From NCBI RefSeq assembly GCF_001423105.1, contig NZ_LMNV01000002.1, positions 897,363 to 961,362 of the forward strand: a DNA stretch of 64,000 bases, given 5' to 3'. Shown in pieces: positions 1 through 9,643 of the stretch. A model generated the notes under the pieces. It saw only the letters and a program-made list of their open reading frames with translations. It was not told where the DNA came from and did no database searches. This stretch comes from Frondihabitans sp. Leaf304 (GTDB taxonomy: Bacteria; Actinomycetota; Actinomycetes; Actinomycetales; Microbacteriaceae). Position 1 is the first letter of the stretch. Every line of letters begins with the position of its first letter. The translations under genes and the position numbers were made by a program.

Positions 1-210
1 GCCGGATCCTGGGCCCTTCTCTTGCTGCACGGTCTCGTAGACCCGACCCTCGTCGAGAAGACGCCCGACGGCCTGATTGACGGTGCTGCGCGACATCTTC
101 GTCACCGCCACCAGTTCTGGCCTGGTCGTGCCTCCCGACGAGCGGATCAGGCCGAGCAGATCGTCGCGCGTGCGATCGCGGACGGAGACGTGCTCACCCT
201 GGCCGGACAT
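1..210 (-). CDS. ROK-family-type transcriptional regulator, N-terminal part (runs off the window)
   Basis: The reading frame is open from an ATG at 210 to base 1, giving 70 residues. It contains a winged helix-turn-helix of the ROK repressor type: GGTTRPELVAVTKMSRST is the expected recognition segment, followed by a wing reaching GPGSG, where the GxGR-like end of the domain would come. The rest of the gene, normally a sugar-kinase-like domain, lies outside the window. It is transcribed away from the GH3 glycosidase gene, so it may control it. The start looks leaderless: TAGAGT at 217-222 sits six bases before the ATG. The family call rests on the DNA-binding part alone; a MarR-like or other wHTH protein is possible. 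Confidence 0.7.
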   Translation of the reverse strand, partial: MSGQGEHVSVRDRTRDDLLGLIRSSGGTTRPELVAVTKMSRSTVNQAVGRLLDEGRVYETVQQEKGPGSG

Positions 211-216
211 GGCAGA

Positions 217-222
217 ACTCTA
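217..222 (-). promoter_or_regulatory. Likely -10 box of the leaderless ROK regulator gene
   Basis: TAGAGT on the minus strand, six bases upstream of the ATG at 210, with no ribosome binding site between. Confidence 0.5.
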
Positions 223-236
223 GAGCCAAAGTGCTA

Positions 237-252
237 CGAACGGTTTTGTTCG
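237..252. promoter_or_regulatory. Palindromic candidate operator between ROK regulator and GH3 gene
   Basis: CGAAC-N6-GTTCG inverted repeat in the divergent intergenic region. It lies just upstream of the regulator's -10 box, about where its -35 would be, so binding there could repress the regulator and act on the GH3 promoter. The protein that binds is inferred from position only. Confidence 0.45.
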
Positions 253-293
253 GTCATCGATCAAAAAACGTGAATTATTCTTGAGTTTGTTCG

Positions 294-323
294 TTGACAG
301 GCCGAGAGCCTCGCGCATAGCGT
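294..323 (+). promoter_or_regulatory. Likely sigma-70 promoter of the GH3 glycosidase gene
   Basis: TTGACA at 294-299 and TAGCGT at 318-323 with an 18 bp spacer. This leaves a leader of about 115 bases before the ATG at 447. Confidence 0.5.
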
Positions 324-446
324 CCTGAGTGTTCCGTCGCAGGCGGACTCGTCAGATCACGCGGCAAGGACGCCGAGAGGCACGCACACAGGGGTGTTGC
401 GCGGCCGTTCCGAGACGCGACGACTGTTGTCAGAGAGGACAACTCA

Positions 447-3400
447 ATGCATCACGAAAGTTCTGTGCCTCAGGAGAGCGCACTGCATCAGGCCGAGCGG
501 AGGCCCATCCGGGCCGCTTGCAAGGCCGCCATCGCTCTCGGCATCTCGGGAGCCCTCGTCATCGCCGGGGCGAATTTCGCCTATGCGGCGACCACCAACC
601 CGAACCAGGGGCCGCTCGAGAAGGCCAACGCCGCACTCAGCGAGAAAGCCGCCACGCAGGGCATGGTGCTTCTGCAGAATAACGACCAGGCGCTGCCGAT
701 CGCCAAGACCGGCACGGTTGCCGCGTTCGGTGTCGGAAGCTACGCCACCGTCAAGGGCGGGACGGGATCGGGCAACGTCAACAACCGCTACCAGATCTCG
801 GTGCGGCAGGGTCTGGAGAACGCCGGGTACCAGGTCACGACCAGCCCGGCCTACTACGACGCTATGAAGTCGGCGTTCGACACGAAGTACGGAACAGCCA
901 ACGCCGGCGGCTTCGGCCCGTCGATCGACTACTCGTCGGTCGAGCAGCGTCTCACCCGCACCTCCGTTCAGCCGACCGCACCGACCGACACCGCGCTGTT
1001 CGTCGTGTCGCGCAACTCGGGCGAGGGCTCGGACCGCTCGAAGGGGGCAGGCGACTACCAGCTGACCGACACCGAGAAGGACGACCTCCAGCTCATCGGG
1101 CAGACCTATAAAAAGGTCGTCGTCGTGCTGAACGTCGGCGGCATCGTCGACACGGCGTTCTTCGACGACATCAACAAAGCCGCAAACGACCCCGACGGCG
1201 GCAAGCCGCTCGACTCGATGCTGCTGATGAGCCAGGCCGGCCAGGAATCCGGCACCGCGCTCACCCAGGTGCTGAACGGCACGGTCACGCCGTCGGGAAA
1301 GCTCACCGACAGCTGGGCCTCGAAGTACTCGTACTACCCCGCGTCGGCGACGTTCGCTGGCAACGACAGCAACACCGCCGAAGAGCAGTACAGCGAGGGC
1401 ATCTACGTGGGCTACCGCTACTTCGACTCGCAGTACAAGAAGGTCGACGCCACCGATCCGGCGAGCGTCGTCGAGTATCCCTTCGGCTACGGGCTGTCGT
1501 ACACGCAGTTCCAGGTCGAGCCGAAGTCGGTCGCCGCCACGCCCACCTCGGTCACCGTCAAGGCCAAGGTGACCAACGTCGGCACCACCTACTCGGGCAA
1601 GGACGTCGTGCAGACGTACTTCTCGGCACCGCAGACGGGGCTCGACAAGCCCTACCAGCAGCTCTCCGGCTACGCGAAGACCGACTCTCTCGCGCCCGGC
1701 GCCTCGCAGACGGTGACCATTCGGTACAACACCACCGACATGGCCTCCTACGACGAGTCGAAGGCGGCCTACACGCTCGAAGCCGGCGACTACGCGATCC
1801 GCGTCGGCGACTCCTCGCGGAACACGCGCGTCGCAGCGAAGATCCGGCTCGACTCCACGGTCACCACCGAGCAGCTCGCCAACGAGCTGAACGATCAGAA
1901 GCCGACCTCGGAGCTCACCAGTGACCCGGCCGACTTCTACACCTACCCGGAGGAGAAGGCGCAGCTCGCCGACGCCCCCGTCGTCAATGTCGCTTCGTCG
2001 TCGTTCACCACCGTGAACAATGCGTCGGAGTTCGAACAGGACGTCCCGGTCGGAACCGACTCGCCGTACTACGCAATCGACAAAGACACCATCTCGTCGG
2101 TCACCGCCTACCTCAACAGGGCGACGACCGATTGGGAGGGCACCGGCGCACCGTATGCGGCAAAGACCGGTGAGACGACCGAAGCGGTCACCGTCGACCC
2201 CGCCGGAACCCTGTACGACGTCAAGTCGGGCAAGATCACGATGGAGCAGTTCGTCGCCGGTCTCAGCGCCACGCAGCTGGCGAACATCGTCGAAGGTGCC
2301 AGCGCCGCCGGAACGACGGCCACGGCCGTCGGAGCAGCGGGCTACACCACCGCGAAGTACGAGAACCTCGGCCTCCCCGGCATGACACTCGCCGACGGCC
2401 CCGCAGGCCTGCGGATCACACAGAAGATCTCGTCCACTCCGGCGACCTACCAGTTCGGCACGGCTTGGCCGATCGGCACGCTCCTCGCCCAGACCTGGGA
2501 TCCTGAGCTCGTCGCCCAGGTCGGCAACGCGGTCGGACAGGAGATGTCGGAGTACGGCGTCTCGCTCTGGCTCGCCCCCGGCATGAACATCCACCGCGAC
2601 CCGCTGAACGGCCGCAACTTCGAGTACTACTCCGAGGACCCGCTGCTGAGCGGCCTGACCGCGGCGGCCATGACGGAGGGCGTGCAGAGCGTTCCCGGCG
2701 AGGGCGTCACGATCAAGCACTTCTACGGCAACAACCAGGAGAGCGCCCGCACGACGAGCAACGACGTCATCAGTGAGAGGGCCAGCCGCGAGATCTACCT
2801 GCGCGGCTTCGAGATCGCGGTCAAGAGTGCGCAGCCGATGGCGCTCATGACCTCATACAACAAGATCAACGGCAGCTACGCCTCGGGCGACTACGACCTC
2901 GACACCGACGTGCTCCGGGGTGAATGGGGCTTCAAAGGACTCGTCATGACCGACTGGGGCGCAGGCCCCCGCACCGGAGCGACGGGTGTCATGTACGCCG
3001 GAAACGACCTGATCGAGCCCGGCGGAAACCCGAACGAGATCCTGAACGCCCTCAAGAAGATCACGCCGACGATCGACGTGTCGGGTCTTCCCGCCTACAC
3101 CAAGACGGTCACCCCGACCCGCACCTCGTACTCGTGGCAGTTCGGCGGCCTCGTGCCGTCGGCCACGGGCACGCAGTCGATCCCGACGACGGTCAACGGC
3201 AGCACCGACCTCACGAAGGTGCCGGTGTCCGGCACGACGACCCGCGATGCGATCAACAACGAGACGTTCCAGGCCAACGCGCCCTACGCCTCGGTACAGG
3301 CCGCGTACGCCGACGTGCAGTCGCTGCTCTCGGGCACGGCTCTGACGGCGGCCCAGAAGGCCGGCATCACCGTCACGGACGTCGTACACCAGGATCCGTC

Positions 3401-4430
3401 CGACGCCGCTTCGGCCGTCGTCTCGTACACGGTCACCGTCAAGGGCGACTACCCGGCCACCGGCTACAACCTGCGTCTCGGAGACCTCCAGCGCAGCGCC
3501 AGCCGGGTGCTGTCCACCGCGATGCAGACGGCCGGCTTCGAGCAGCTCGCTGCCGCGCAGGGCGTCTCGGGCGTCAAGGTCGTTCCGTACACCGGCCAGT
3601 TCGACAACCTGACGAACTACCTCACGGTGACACGCGGCGCGGTTCTCTCGAACCAGACCGGCACGGGCCCCTCGGTCGCGATCGGCGCCACCACGGCTCC
3701 GAACGCGAAGGGTTGGTACTCGAGGGCGGTGGCGGTCACGGTGACCTCTACCGACGACGACGCACAGCTCTACTTGTCGGTCGACGACGGCGAACTGCTT
3801 CCTTACACGAAGCCGATCACCGTCACCGAAGAGGGCGAGCACGCGATCCACGCCCTCGCCGTCGGAACCGACAGCTCGATCTCGAAGCTGGCCAAGGCCA
3901 CGATCAAGATCGACACGACGGCTCCGACCACCTCGGTCACCAGCGCCGCGAAGGGCAAGCTCACGCTCGCCGCCACGGATGCGCTCTCCGGTGTCGCCTC
4001 GATCCAGTACTCGCTGGACGGGAAGACCTGGAAGACCTACTCCGGCACGGCAACGGTCTCGGGTGCGGTCAGCTACCGGGCCACCGATGTCGCGGGCAAC
4101 GTCAGCGCGGTGAAGAAGGTGACGGTGGCGGCCGCTCCGGCGACCAAGCCCGTCATCACGAAGCAGCCGGCGGCGTCGGTCAAGGTCAAGTCGGGTGCCA
4201 CGGCGACGATGTCGGCGGCGGCCTCCGGGTCACCGACCCCGACCGTCGTGTGGCAGCGGAGCACCAACGGAGGCAAGACGTGGGCGGCCATCGCGGGCGC
4301 CACATCGAAGACGTACTCCGTCAAGCCGACGTCAGTGTCGAACGGCCGCCTGTTCCGGGCCGTGTTCACCAACTCGGCCGGAAAGGCGACGACCACGTCG
4401 GTGAAGCTCACGGTTACTGCGGCGAAGTGA
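447..4430 (+). CDS. Secreted glycoside hydrolase family 3 protein with inverted domain order and C-terminal Ig-like domains
   Basis: A 1327-residue protein, far longer than the usual 700-900. An N-terminal signal peptide ends near residue 47 (AYA-A). The GH3 'C-terminal' domain comes first (about 60-330, with [10 protein letters not shown] around 188-197; E193 may be the acid/base), then a fibronectin-III-like domain (about 350-460), and only then the GH3 TIM barrel (about 640-880). The barrel carries [10 protein letters not shown] near 648 and KHFYGNN near 756, and VMTDWGAG places the nucleophile at D836. After it come a chitobiase-C-like segment, an OmpL47-like segment and an Ig-like domain ending the protein. 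It is probably a beta-glycosidase acting outside the cell; the substrate cannot be read. Inverted order is known in some GH3 enzymes. The start follows GAGAGGAC. The divergent ROK gene is a likely regulator. Confidence 0.9.
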   Translation: MHHESSVPQESALHQAERRPIRAACKAAIALGISGALVIAGANFAYAATTNPNQGPLEKANAALSEKAATQGMVLLQNNDQALPIAKTGTVAAFGVGSYATVKGGTGSGNVNNRYQISVRQGLENAGYQVTTSPAYYDAMKSAFDTKYGTANAGGFGPSIDYSSVEQRLTRTSVQPTAPTDTALFVVSRNSGEGSDRSKGAGDYQLTDTEKDDLQLIGQTYKKVVVVLNVGGIVDTAFFDDINKAANDPDGGKPLDSMLLMSQAGQESGTALTQVLNGTVTPSGKLTDSWASKYSYYPASATFAGNDSNTAEEQYSEGIYVGYRYFDSQYKKVDATDPASVVEYPFGYGLSYTQFQVEPKSVAATPTSVTVKAKVTNVGTTYSGKDVVQTYFSAPQTGLDKPYQQLSGYAKTDSLAPGASQTVTIRYNTTDMASYDESKAAYTLEAGDYAIRVGDSSRNTRVAAKIRLDSTVTTEQLANELNDQKPTSELTSDPADFYTYPEEKAQLADAPVVNVASSSFTTVNNASEFEQDVPVGTDSPYYAIDKDTISSVTAYLNRATTDWEGTGAPYAAKTGETTEAVTVDPAGTLYDVKSGKITMEQFVAGLSATQLANIVEGASAAGTTATAVGAAGYTTAKYENLGLPGMTLADGPAGLRITQKISSTPATYQFGTAWPIGTLLAQTWDPELVAQVGNAVGQEMSEYGVSLWLAPGMNIHRDPLNGRNFEYYSEDPLLSGLTAAAMTEGVQSVPGEGVTIKHFYGNNQESARTTSNDVISERASREIYLRGFEIAVKSAQPMALMTSYNKINGSYASGDYDLDTDVLRGEWGFKGLVMTDWGAGPRTGATGVMYAGNDLIEPGGNPNEILNALKKITPTIDVSGLPAYTKTVTPTRTSYSWQFGGLVPSATGTQSIPTTVNGSTDLTKVPVSGTTTRDAINNETFQANAPYASVQAAYADVQSLLSGTALTAAQKAGITVTDVVHQDPSDAASAVVSYTVTVKGDYPATGYNLRLGDLQRSASRVLSTAMQTAGFEQLAAAQGVSGVKVVPYTGQFDNLTNYLTVTRGAVLSNQTGTGPSVAIGATTAPNAKGWYSRAVAVTVTSTDDDAQLYLSVDDGELLPYTKPITVTEEGEHAIHALAVGTDSSISKLAKATIKIDTTAPTTSVTSAAKGKLTLAATDALSGVASIQYSLDGKTWKTYSGTATVSGAVSYRATDVAGNVSAVKKVTVAAAPATKPVITKQPAASVKVKSGATATMSAAASGSPTPTVVWQRSTNGGKTWAAIAGATSKTYSVKPTSVSNGRLFRAVFTNSAGKATTTSVKLTVTAAK

Positions 4431-4450
4431 TCTAGGGGTTTCTCCCCCAG

Positions 4451-4513
4451 CGGCGAGACTCCAGGAGGTGCGGGTGCGACGGTTGTCGCCCCGCATCGAC
4501 TGGAGTCTCGCCG
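4451..4513. repeat. Intergenic palindrome, family 2 (copy A)
   Basis: Arms CGGCGAGACTCCAG and CTGGAGTCTCGCCG pair perfectly at the ends, with a second inner stem (TGCGGG...CCCGCA). It sits between the convergent ends of the GH3 gene and the ABC transporter operon, so it may also stop transcription from both sides. Related copies lie at 11526 and 12749. Confidence 0.85.
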
Positions 4514-4555
4514 TTTCGTGGTGGAGGCAGAGAGGGAGCGGGGGCGGCGGGCGAG

Positions 4556-5323
4556 TCAGCGCTTGGGCAGGCGCGGCACAGCAGCCAGCAGCTTCTGCGT
4601 GTACGGGTGCGCGGGCGCGGCGAGCAGCGACGCCGTCGGACCCTGCTCGACCACCCGGCCCTTCTCCAGCACGAGCGTCTCTTCGCACAGCGCCGCCACC
4701 GTGCCGAGGTCGTGCGAGACGACGACGACAGTCAGCCCGTCGGCGGACAGCGACGACAGCAGGTCGACGATGCGCACGCGCGTCGACAGGTCGAGGGCGC
4801 TGACCGGCTCGTCGGCGATGAGGAGGCGGGGCCGCGCCACGATGGCGCGGGCGATCGCGATGCGCTGGCGCTGACCCCCCGAGAACTCGTGGGGAAAGCG
4901 AGTCGCGGCATCGGCGGGAAGCCCGACCGACGTCAGGGCCGCGGCGACGCGCTCGTGGACGCCGGACGCCCTCGACTCCAACCTCAGCGACCGCAGGGGC
5001 TCGGAGACGATGCGCCCGACGTTCTGACGGGGGTCGAGCGACGAATACGGATCCTGAAAGACGGCCTGCGCGAACGTGCGGTGCGATCGAAGGGCTGCGC
5101 GATCGCCCGCATCGAACGGGACGCCGTTCGTCGACAGCGTGCCCATCGTCGGCCGGGTCAGCCCGAGCAGCAGTCGCAGCAGAGTGGTCTTGCCGGCACC
5201 CGACTCTCCGACGATGCCGAGATTGCGACCTGCCTCCACCGAGAAGCTGACGTCGGCGAGGGCGGGCGCGGCACCCCGGTACGAGAAGCCGAGATCGGTC
5301 GCCTGCACGAGAGGGGCGGTCAT
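4556..5323 (-). CDS. Peptide/nickel-type ABC transporter ATP-binding protein (DppF/OppF-like)
   Basis: 255 residues, cytoplasmic ATPase of the oligopeptide importer class. Visible motifs are Walker A (GESGAGKTT), the Q-loop region, the signature FSGGQRQR, Walker B (LLIADEP) followed by VSALD, and a late switch histidine in VVSHDLG. It is the last gene of a five-gene operon and overlaps the preceding ATPase gene by four bases (ATGA), so the two are probably translationally coupled and form a heterodimeric motor. The C-terminal HPYTQKLLAAVP segment is typical of this subfamily. The substrate is probably a peptide or, given the nearby glycosidase, possibly an oligosaccharide; I cannot decide. 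Confidence 0.92.
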   Translation of the reverse strand: MTAPLVQATDLGFSYRGAAPALADVSFSVEAGRNLGIVGESGAGKTTLLRLLLGLTRPTMGTLSTNGVPFDAGDRAALRSHRTFAQAVFQDPYSSLDPRQNVGRIVSEPLRSLRLESRASGVHERVAAALTSVGLPADAATRFPHEFSGGQRQRIAIARAIVARPRLLIADEPVSALDLSTRVRIVDLLSSLSADGLTVVVVSHDLGTVAALCEETLVLEKGRVVEQGPTASLLAAPAHPYTQKLLAAVPRLPKR

Positions 5324-6177
5324 GACGGCCTCCCGGGCGCATCGAGGGCGTCGTCGAGCACGCGGGCGCCGGCGACGAGCTCGGCCGTGTAGTCGGAGCC
5401 GGGGGCATCGATCAACACAGCGAGGGAGCCGCGGTCGACCACCCGACCTTCTCGCAGCACCACGACGTCGTCGGCGACCCGCGAGACGACGGCGAGGTCG
5501 TGGCTGATGAACAACAGCGCCATGCCCCGATCGGCGACGACGCGATCCAGCAGGGCGAGGATCTCCGCCTGAACACTGACGTCGAGCGCCGTGGTGGGCT
5601 CGTCGGCGATCAGCAGCTTCGGTCGGGAGGCGAGAGCGAGGGCGATGGCCACCCGCTGGCGCTGACCGCCCGAGATCTCGTGGGGGTACGCCGATGCGAT
5701 CCGATCAGGATCCGGCAGACTCACCTCCACGAGCGCCTCCCGTACGCGGTCGAGCACTTCTGCCCGGCTCAGCTTCTGGCCGCTTCGTGCGGCAGTCCGG
5801 CGCACCGGCTCGGCGAGCTGGCGTCCGACGCGCATCAGCGGGTCGAGCGACGTCAGCGGCTCCTGGAACACGATCGCGACCTCGCTCCCCCGCAGCGGCA
5901 CGAGAGCGCGTTCGGCCGTGCCGATCACCTCGTGGCCCGACAGCCTCACCGACCCGGTGCCGACGAGGGCCTCGGGCAGCAGGCCGAGCACGGCCAGCGC
6001 GGTGAGCGACTTGCCACTGCCCGACTCGCCGATGATGCCGAGCCGCCTGCCCGGAGCGATCGCGAACGACAGCCCGTCGACGAGCGCGACACCGGACGCC
6101 CCGCGGATGGTCAGGTCGGTCACGACCAGACCCGAAGGATCCGTCGCGGCCGTCGCTGATGCAGCTGTAGCGCTCAC
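5320..6177 (-). CDS. Peptide/nickel-type ABC transporter ATP-binding protein (DppD/OppD-like)
   Basis: 285 residues from a GTG at 6177 that overlaps the stop of the upstream permease gene (GTGA). I prefer it to a longer frame because the family homology begins there (VVTDLTIRGASG). Walker A is GESGSGKS, the signature ISGGQRQR, and Walker B LLIADEP followed by TTALD. It is the partner of the next ATPase in the operon. The C-terminal segment is shorter than in DppD proteins that carry a full iron-sulphur-like oligopeptide domain; I do not see a cysteine cluster there. Confidence 0.92.
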   Translation of the reverse strand: MSATAASATAATDPSGLVVTDLTIRGASGVALVDGLSFAIAPGRRLGIIGESGSGKSLTALAVLGLLPEALVGTGSVRLSGHEVIGTAERALVPLRGSEVAIVFQEPLTSLDPLMRVGRQLAEPVRRTAARSGQKLSRAEVLDRVREALVEVSLPDPDRIASAYPHEISGGQRQRVAIALALASRPKLLIADEPTTALDVSVQAEILALLDRVVADRGMALLFISHDLAVVSRVADDVVVLREGRVVDRGSLAVLIDAPGSDYTAELVAGARVLDDALDAPGRPS

Positions 6178-6989
6178 GCGCGCCCCCTCCGAGTCGGGTC
6201 TCCGACGTCGCGCAACCCGTCGGCCACCAGATTCACGCCGATCACGAGCACGACGAGCAGAACGCCCGGTGCCACCGCTCCGATCGGAGCGACGAGAACG
6301 GTGCCCTGCGCCTCCTGCAGGATGCTCCCCCACGACGCGTTGGGTGGCGGGCTACCCAGGCCGAGGTACGACAGGCTGGCCTCCGCGAGCACGGCGAGAC
6401 CGAACTGCAGGGCGAGGTTCACCACGACCGTCGGCCAGATGTTCGGCAGAACGTGCTGGAGGATCAGGCCGGGCCAGCGCGTGCCCGACACTCGGGCGGC
6501 CGTGATGTAGTCGAGGGAGAGCACGCGTTTGGCCAGGATCCTCGTCAGTCGTGCCACGACCGCGCTCATGGCGAGGCCGATCGCGAGAATGGCCGAACCG
6601 AGCGACGCTCCACTCGCGGCGACCACGAGCATGGCGACGAGCAGTGTCGGAAAGGCGATCAGCACGTCGAGCACCGCCGACAGGCCGTCGTCGAGCCAGC
6701 GCTGGGCGAACGCTGTGGCAAGGCCCAGGGCGATGCCGAGCACGCCTCCGATCGCGACCGATCCGGCGCCGACCTGCAGGGCGATGCGGGCGCCGATCAT
6801 CAGCTGTGTCAGCAGGTCGCGCCCGAGTTTGTCGGTGCCGGCCAGATGGGCGGCCGACGGAGGTGCGAGACGACCGCCGCCGATGTCGGACGGCGGGTAC
6901 GGCAGCCAGAAGAACGAGACGACCGCGGTGGCGAGGATGATGCCGACGAGAACCGCACCGATCGCGAGTGTGATCGACCGGCGCCTCAC
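6174..6989 (-). CDS. Peptide/nickel-type ABC transporter permease (DppC-like)
   Basis: 271 residues with about six membrane segments. The start of the mature fold (HLAGTDKLGRDLLTQLMIGARIAL) contains the GTDxLGRD signature of DppC-type permeases, and the EAA cytoplasmic loop lies in ITAARVSGTRWPGLILQHVLPN. It overlaps the genes on both sides by four bases (ATGA-type junctions), so it is firmly inside the operon. It should form a heterodimer with the DppB-like permease. Confidence 0.92.
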   Translation of the reverse strand: MRRRSITLAIGAVLVGIILATAVVSFFWLPYPPSDIGGGRLAPPSAAHLAGTDKLGRDLLTQLMIGARIALQVGAGSVAIGGVLGIALGLATAFAQRWLDDGLSAVLDVLIAFPTLLVAMLVVAASGASLGSAILAIGLAMSAVVARLTRILAKRVLSLDYITAARVSGTRWPGLILQHVLPNIWPTVVVNLALQFGLAVLAEASLSYLGLGSPPPNASWGSILQEAQGTVLVAPIGAVAPGVLLVVLVIGVNLVADGLRDVGDPTRRGRA

Positions 6990-8056
6990 GAGCGCACCAC
7001 CCCGGGGTCGGTGGTACCCGGCAGGGCGGCGACCGGCACGGCTGTGCTCGCCGGGCCGACGCCGCGACGGCGACCGCCACCGCCGCTGCCACCGCCACGG
7101 TTACCACTCACGCTGGCCCGAAGTCGCGGGTCGACGAGTCGCTGGGCGGTGTCGGCGAGGAACCCGACGATCAAGACGGCGAACGTGCTGACGAACAGCA
7201 CACCCTGGATGTCGGGGTAGTCGTGCTGCGCGATCGACGTCAGGAGCATGCTGCCGAGCCCTGGCAGAGCGAACACGCTCTCGACGACGACCGCGCCGAG
7301 GAACGTCGTCGCCAGCTCGATGCCGAGGATCGAGATGACCGGCACCGACGCGTTGCGGAGGCCGTGCCGCCACATCGCCTCGGCGAAGGAGGCGCCGAGA
7401 GCTCTCGACGACCGGAGATAGTCGCTGCCGAGCACGTCGAGCACGGCGCTCCGCACATACCGGGTCACCGAGGCCGCCATGACGATCGCGACGGTGATGA
7501 CCGGAAGGGCCAGGGAGCGAAGTGCTGCGGCAGGATCCTGCCAGTCGTCTTGCGGAAATCCGCCGGCGGGCAGGAGCTGCAGGCGAAGTGCGAAGAAGGT
7601 CACCAGGAGCACGCCGATCCAAAAGACCGGCACGGCGATTCCGAGCTGCGACACCGCCGACAGCGCGACGCCGTACCAGCGGTGCGACTTGTACGCCGCG
7701 ACGAACCCGACCGGGACGGCGATGATCACCGCGAGCACGAAGGCCAGGAGTGTCAGCGGCACCGTGACGACGAGACGCTGGGCGATCTCGGGGCCCACCG
7801 GGAGCCCCGAGATGTACGACGTGCCGAGATCGAAGCGGGCGAGCTGCGAGAACCAGCGAACGAACTGCTCGATCACCGGCAGGTCGGCACCGACGTCGGC
7901 CCGGGCCGACGCGATCTGCTCCTTGGTCGCCCCGACCGACAGCAACGCGTTCGCCGGGTCGCCCGGCAGCAGCCGGAGCAGCACGAACAGCACGATCGAC
8001 GCCAGCACCAGGGTGACGACGAGGAACGCGAAGCGTCGGATCAAATACGAGACCAT
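6986..8056 (-). CDS. Peptide/nickel-type ABC transporter permease (DppB-like)
   Basis: 356 residues. The first membrane helix starts at the N terminus (YLIRRFAFLVVTLVLASIVLFVLLR cut short here), followed by LLPGDPAN, a DppB hallmark. The EAA loop is around LRSSRALGASFAEAMWRHGLRNA. It has an unusual C-terminal tail of about 40 residues rich in glycine, serine and arginine after the last helix, not needed for the fold. Thirteen bases separate it from the binding-protein gene. It is the partner of the DppC-like permease. Confidence 0.92.
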   Translation of the reverse strand: MVSYLIRRFAFLVVTLVLASIVLFVLLRLLPGDPANALLSVGATKEQIASARADVGADLPVIEQFVRWFSQLARFDLGTSYISGLPVGPEIAQRLVVTVPLTLLAFVLAVIIAVPVGFVAAYKSHRWYGVALSAVSQLGIAVPVFWIGVLLVTFFALRLQLLPAGGFPQDDWQDPAAALRSLALPVITVAIVMAASVTRYVRSAVLDVLGSDYLRSSRALGASFAEAMWRHGLRNASVPVISILGIELATTFLGAVVVESVFALPGLGSMLLTSIAQHDYPDIQGVLFVSTFAVLIVGFLADTAQRLVDPRLRASVSGNRGGGSGGGGRRRGVGPASTAVPVAALPGTTDPGVVRS

Positions 8057-8069
8057 CGAGCGGGAAAGC

Positions 8070-9566
8070 CTACTTCTTCACGATGTCGTAGGCGTAGAAC
8101 TGCGAGTTCAGCCCGTTGACCGGGTAGCCCGACAGCTTCGACGAGGCGACGACGATCTGCGGGTAGAGGTAGAGCCAGTCGGAGGCGGCGTCGTCGGCGA
8201 TCTGCGTGTTGACCTTCTTCAGCAGAGCGGTCTGCTCGTCGGTCGTCGAGGCCTGCTCGGCCTGGTCGACCCAGCCGGTCACCTGCTTGTTGTCGTAGCC
8301 CCAGTAGAAGTCGGGGTTGCCGTAGAAGACGACGTCGCGGTCGTTGACGTGCTCCTGCATCGTCGCCTGGAAGTCGTGCTTCTGGTACACCTTCGAGTAC
8401 CAGGTGTCGGGCGTGATGATGTTGATCTTCACGGTGATCCCGACCTTCGCCAGGTCGCTCTTGATGATCTGCGCCGCGGCGGGGTGCGGGTCGTAGTTCG
8501 GGGTGTCGAGCGTGAAGGTGAAGCCGTCGGCGTAGCCGGCCGCGGCGAGCTCCTTCTTGGCGAGGGTGACGTCGTAGGGGTTCACGCCGGTGAGGTCTTC
8601 ATACCAGGGGTCGGTCGGCGGCACCATCGAGCCGATGAGGGTGCCGTAGTCACCCCAGATCGAGTTCAGAAGTTGCTTGTTGTCGATCGCCGAGGTGATG
8701 GCCTTGCGCACGCCGACCTTGTTGAACGGCGCCACCTTGTCGTTAAAGGCGAGCAGCAGCTTGGTGGTCGACTTGCCGTCGGTCACCTTGTACGACGAGT
8801 TGCCCGTGAACTGGGCGAGAGCATCGGGGCTCTGCTCGCTGGTGACGACGTCGACGGCGTTCGTCAGCAGCGCGTTGTTGAGCGCGGTCGCGTCGGAGTA
8901 GTAGTGGAACACGACTCCGGCGTTCTTCGCCGCGGTGCCCCAGTAGCCCTTGTACTTCGTGAGGCTGAGGGTGGAGCCGCGCTTCCAGGAGTCGAGCTCG
9001 TACGGGCCGGTGCCGTCTTCGCTGGTCTTCAGATTCTTCGCCGCGCTGTCGATGATCCACACGTAGCTCAGGTTGTACGGGAGCGAGATGGAGCGGCTGG
9101 AGAGCTTGACGACGACGGTCGAGTCGTCGGGGGTCGACACGCTCGAGATCGGCGCGAGGCTCGACTTGCGGGCCGACTGCGAGTCGTCGGCCAACACCTT
9201 CTCGATGCTGTATTTCACGTCAGCGCTGGTCAGCTTTGCCCCCGAGTGGAAGGTCACCCCCGACTGCAGGTCGAACGTGTAGGTGAGGCCATCAGCCGAC
9301 TTCTTGAAGCTCTTCGCGAGGAGGTTCTCGACCTTGCCGGTGTCGGTGAGGCGGAACAGGCCCTCATAGACGTTGCCGTTCAGCGCCTCGGTGACTCCCT
9401 GGCCACCGCCGGCGGTGTTGTCGAGGTTCTGCGGCTCGTAGACCGAGCCGATGTTGATGGTGGCGTCGGCGGGCTTGGTCGACGAGCTCGACGTGCCGGA
9501 GCACGCGGCCAGTGCCAAGGCCGAGACGAGCGCGATGCCGGTCGCGAGACCGAGTTTCTTCTTCAC
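8070..9566 (-). CDS. Extracellular solute-binding lipoprotein, family 5 (peptide/nickel type)
   Basis: 498 residues. A lipoprotein signal peptide ends in the lipobox LAAC with the cysteine near residue 22, followed by a Ser/Thr-rich linker. The mature part has the SBP_bac_5 pattern: EPQNLDNTAGG, then YEGLF, LAKSFKKSADGLTYTFDLQSGVTFHSGAKLTSADV, and RKAITSAIDN. It captures the substrate outside the membrane for the permease pair that follows. It starts at a GTG with AGGAG about ten bases upstream and is the first gene of the operon. Confidence 0.93.
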   Translation of the reverse strand: MKKKLGLATGIALVSALALAACSGTSSSSTKPADATINIGSVYEPQNLDNTAGGGQGVTEALNGNVYEGLFRLTDTGKVENLLAKSFKKSADGLTYTFDLQSGVTFHSGAKLTSADVKYSIEKVLADDSQSARKSSLAPISSVSTPDDSTVVVKLSSRSISLPYNLSYVWIIDSAAKNLKTSEDGTGPYELDSWKRGSTLSLTKYKGYWGTAAKNAGVVFHYYSDATALNNALLTNAVDVVTSEQSPDALAQFTGNSSYKVTDGKSTTKLLLAFNDKVAPFNKVGVRKAITSAIDNKQLLNSIWGDYGTLIGSMVPPTDPWYEDLTGVNPYDVTLAKKELAAAGYADGFTFTLDTPNYDPHPAAAQIIKSDLAKVGITVKINIITPDTWYSKVYQKHDFQATMQEHVNDRDVVFYGNPDFYWGYDNKQVTGWVDQAEQASTTDEQTALLKKVNTQIADDAASDWLYLYPQIVVASSKLSGYPVNGLNSQFYAYDIVKK

Positions 9567-9643
9567 GGGAGGGACTCCTGGGTGGGGCTGTGGTGGGGGG
9601 GTGAGGGCTGTGGGCTGTGCCGGGGTGCGTGTTGGTGGGGGTG

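Noticed and set aside
444-2720. Long antisense open frame of 758 codons opposite the GH3 gene
   Set aside because: Its composition (Arg/Gly/Val-rich) is that of a GC-rich shadow frame, and the sense strand encodes clear GH3 domains.
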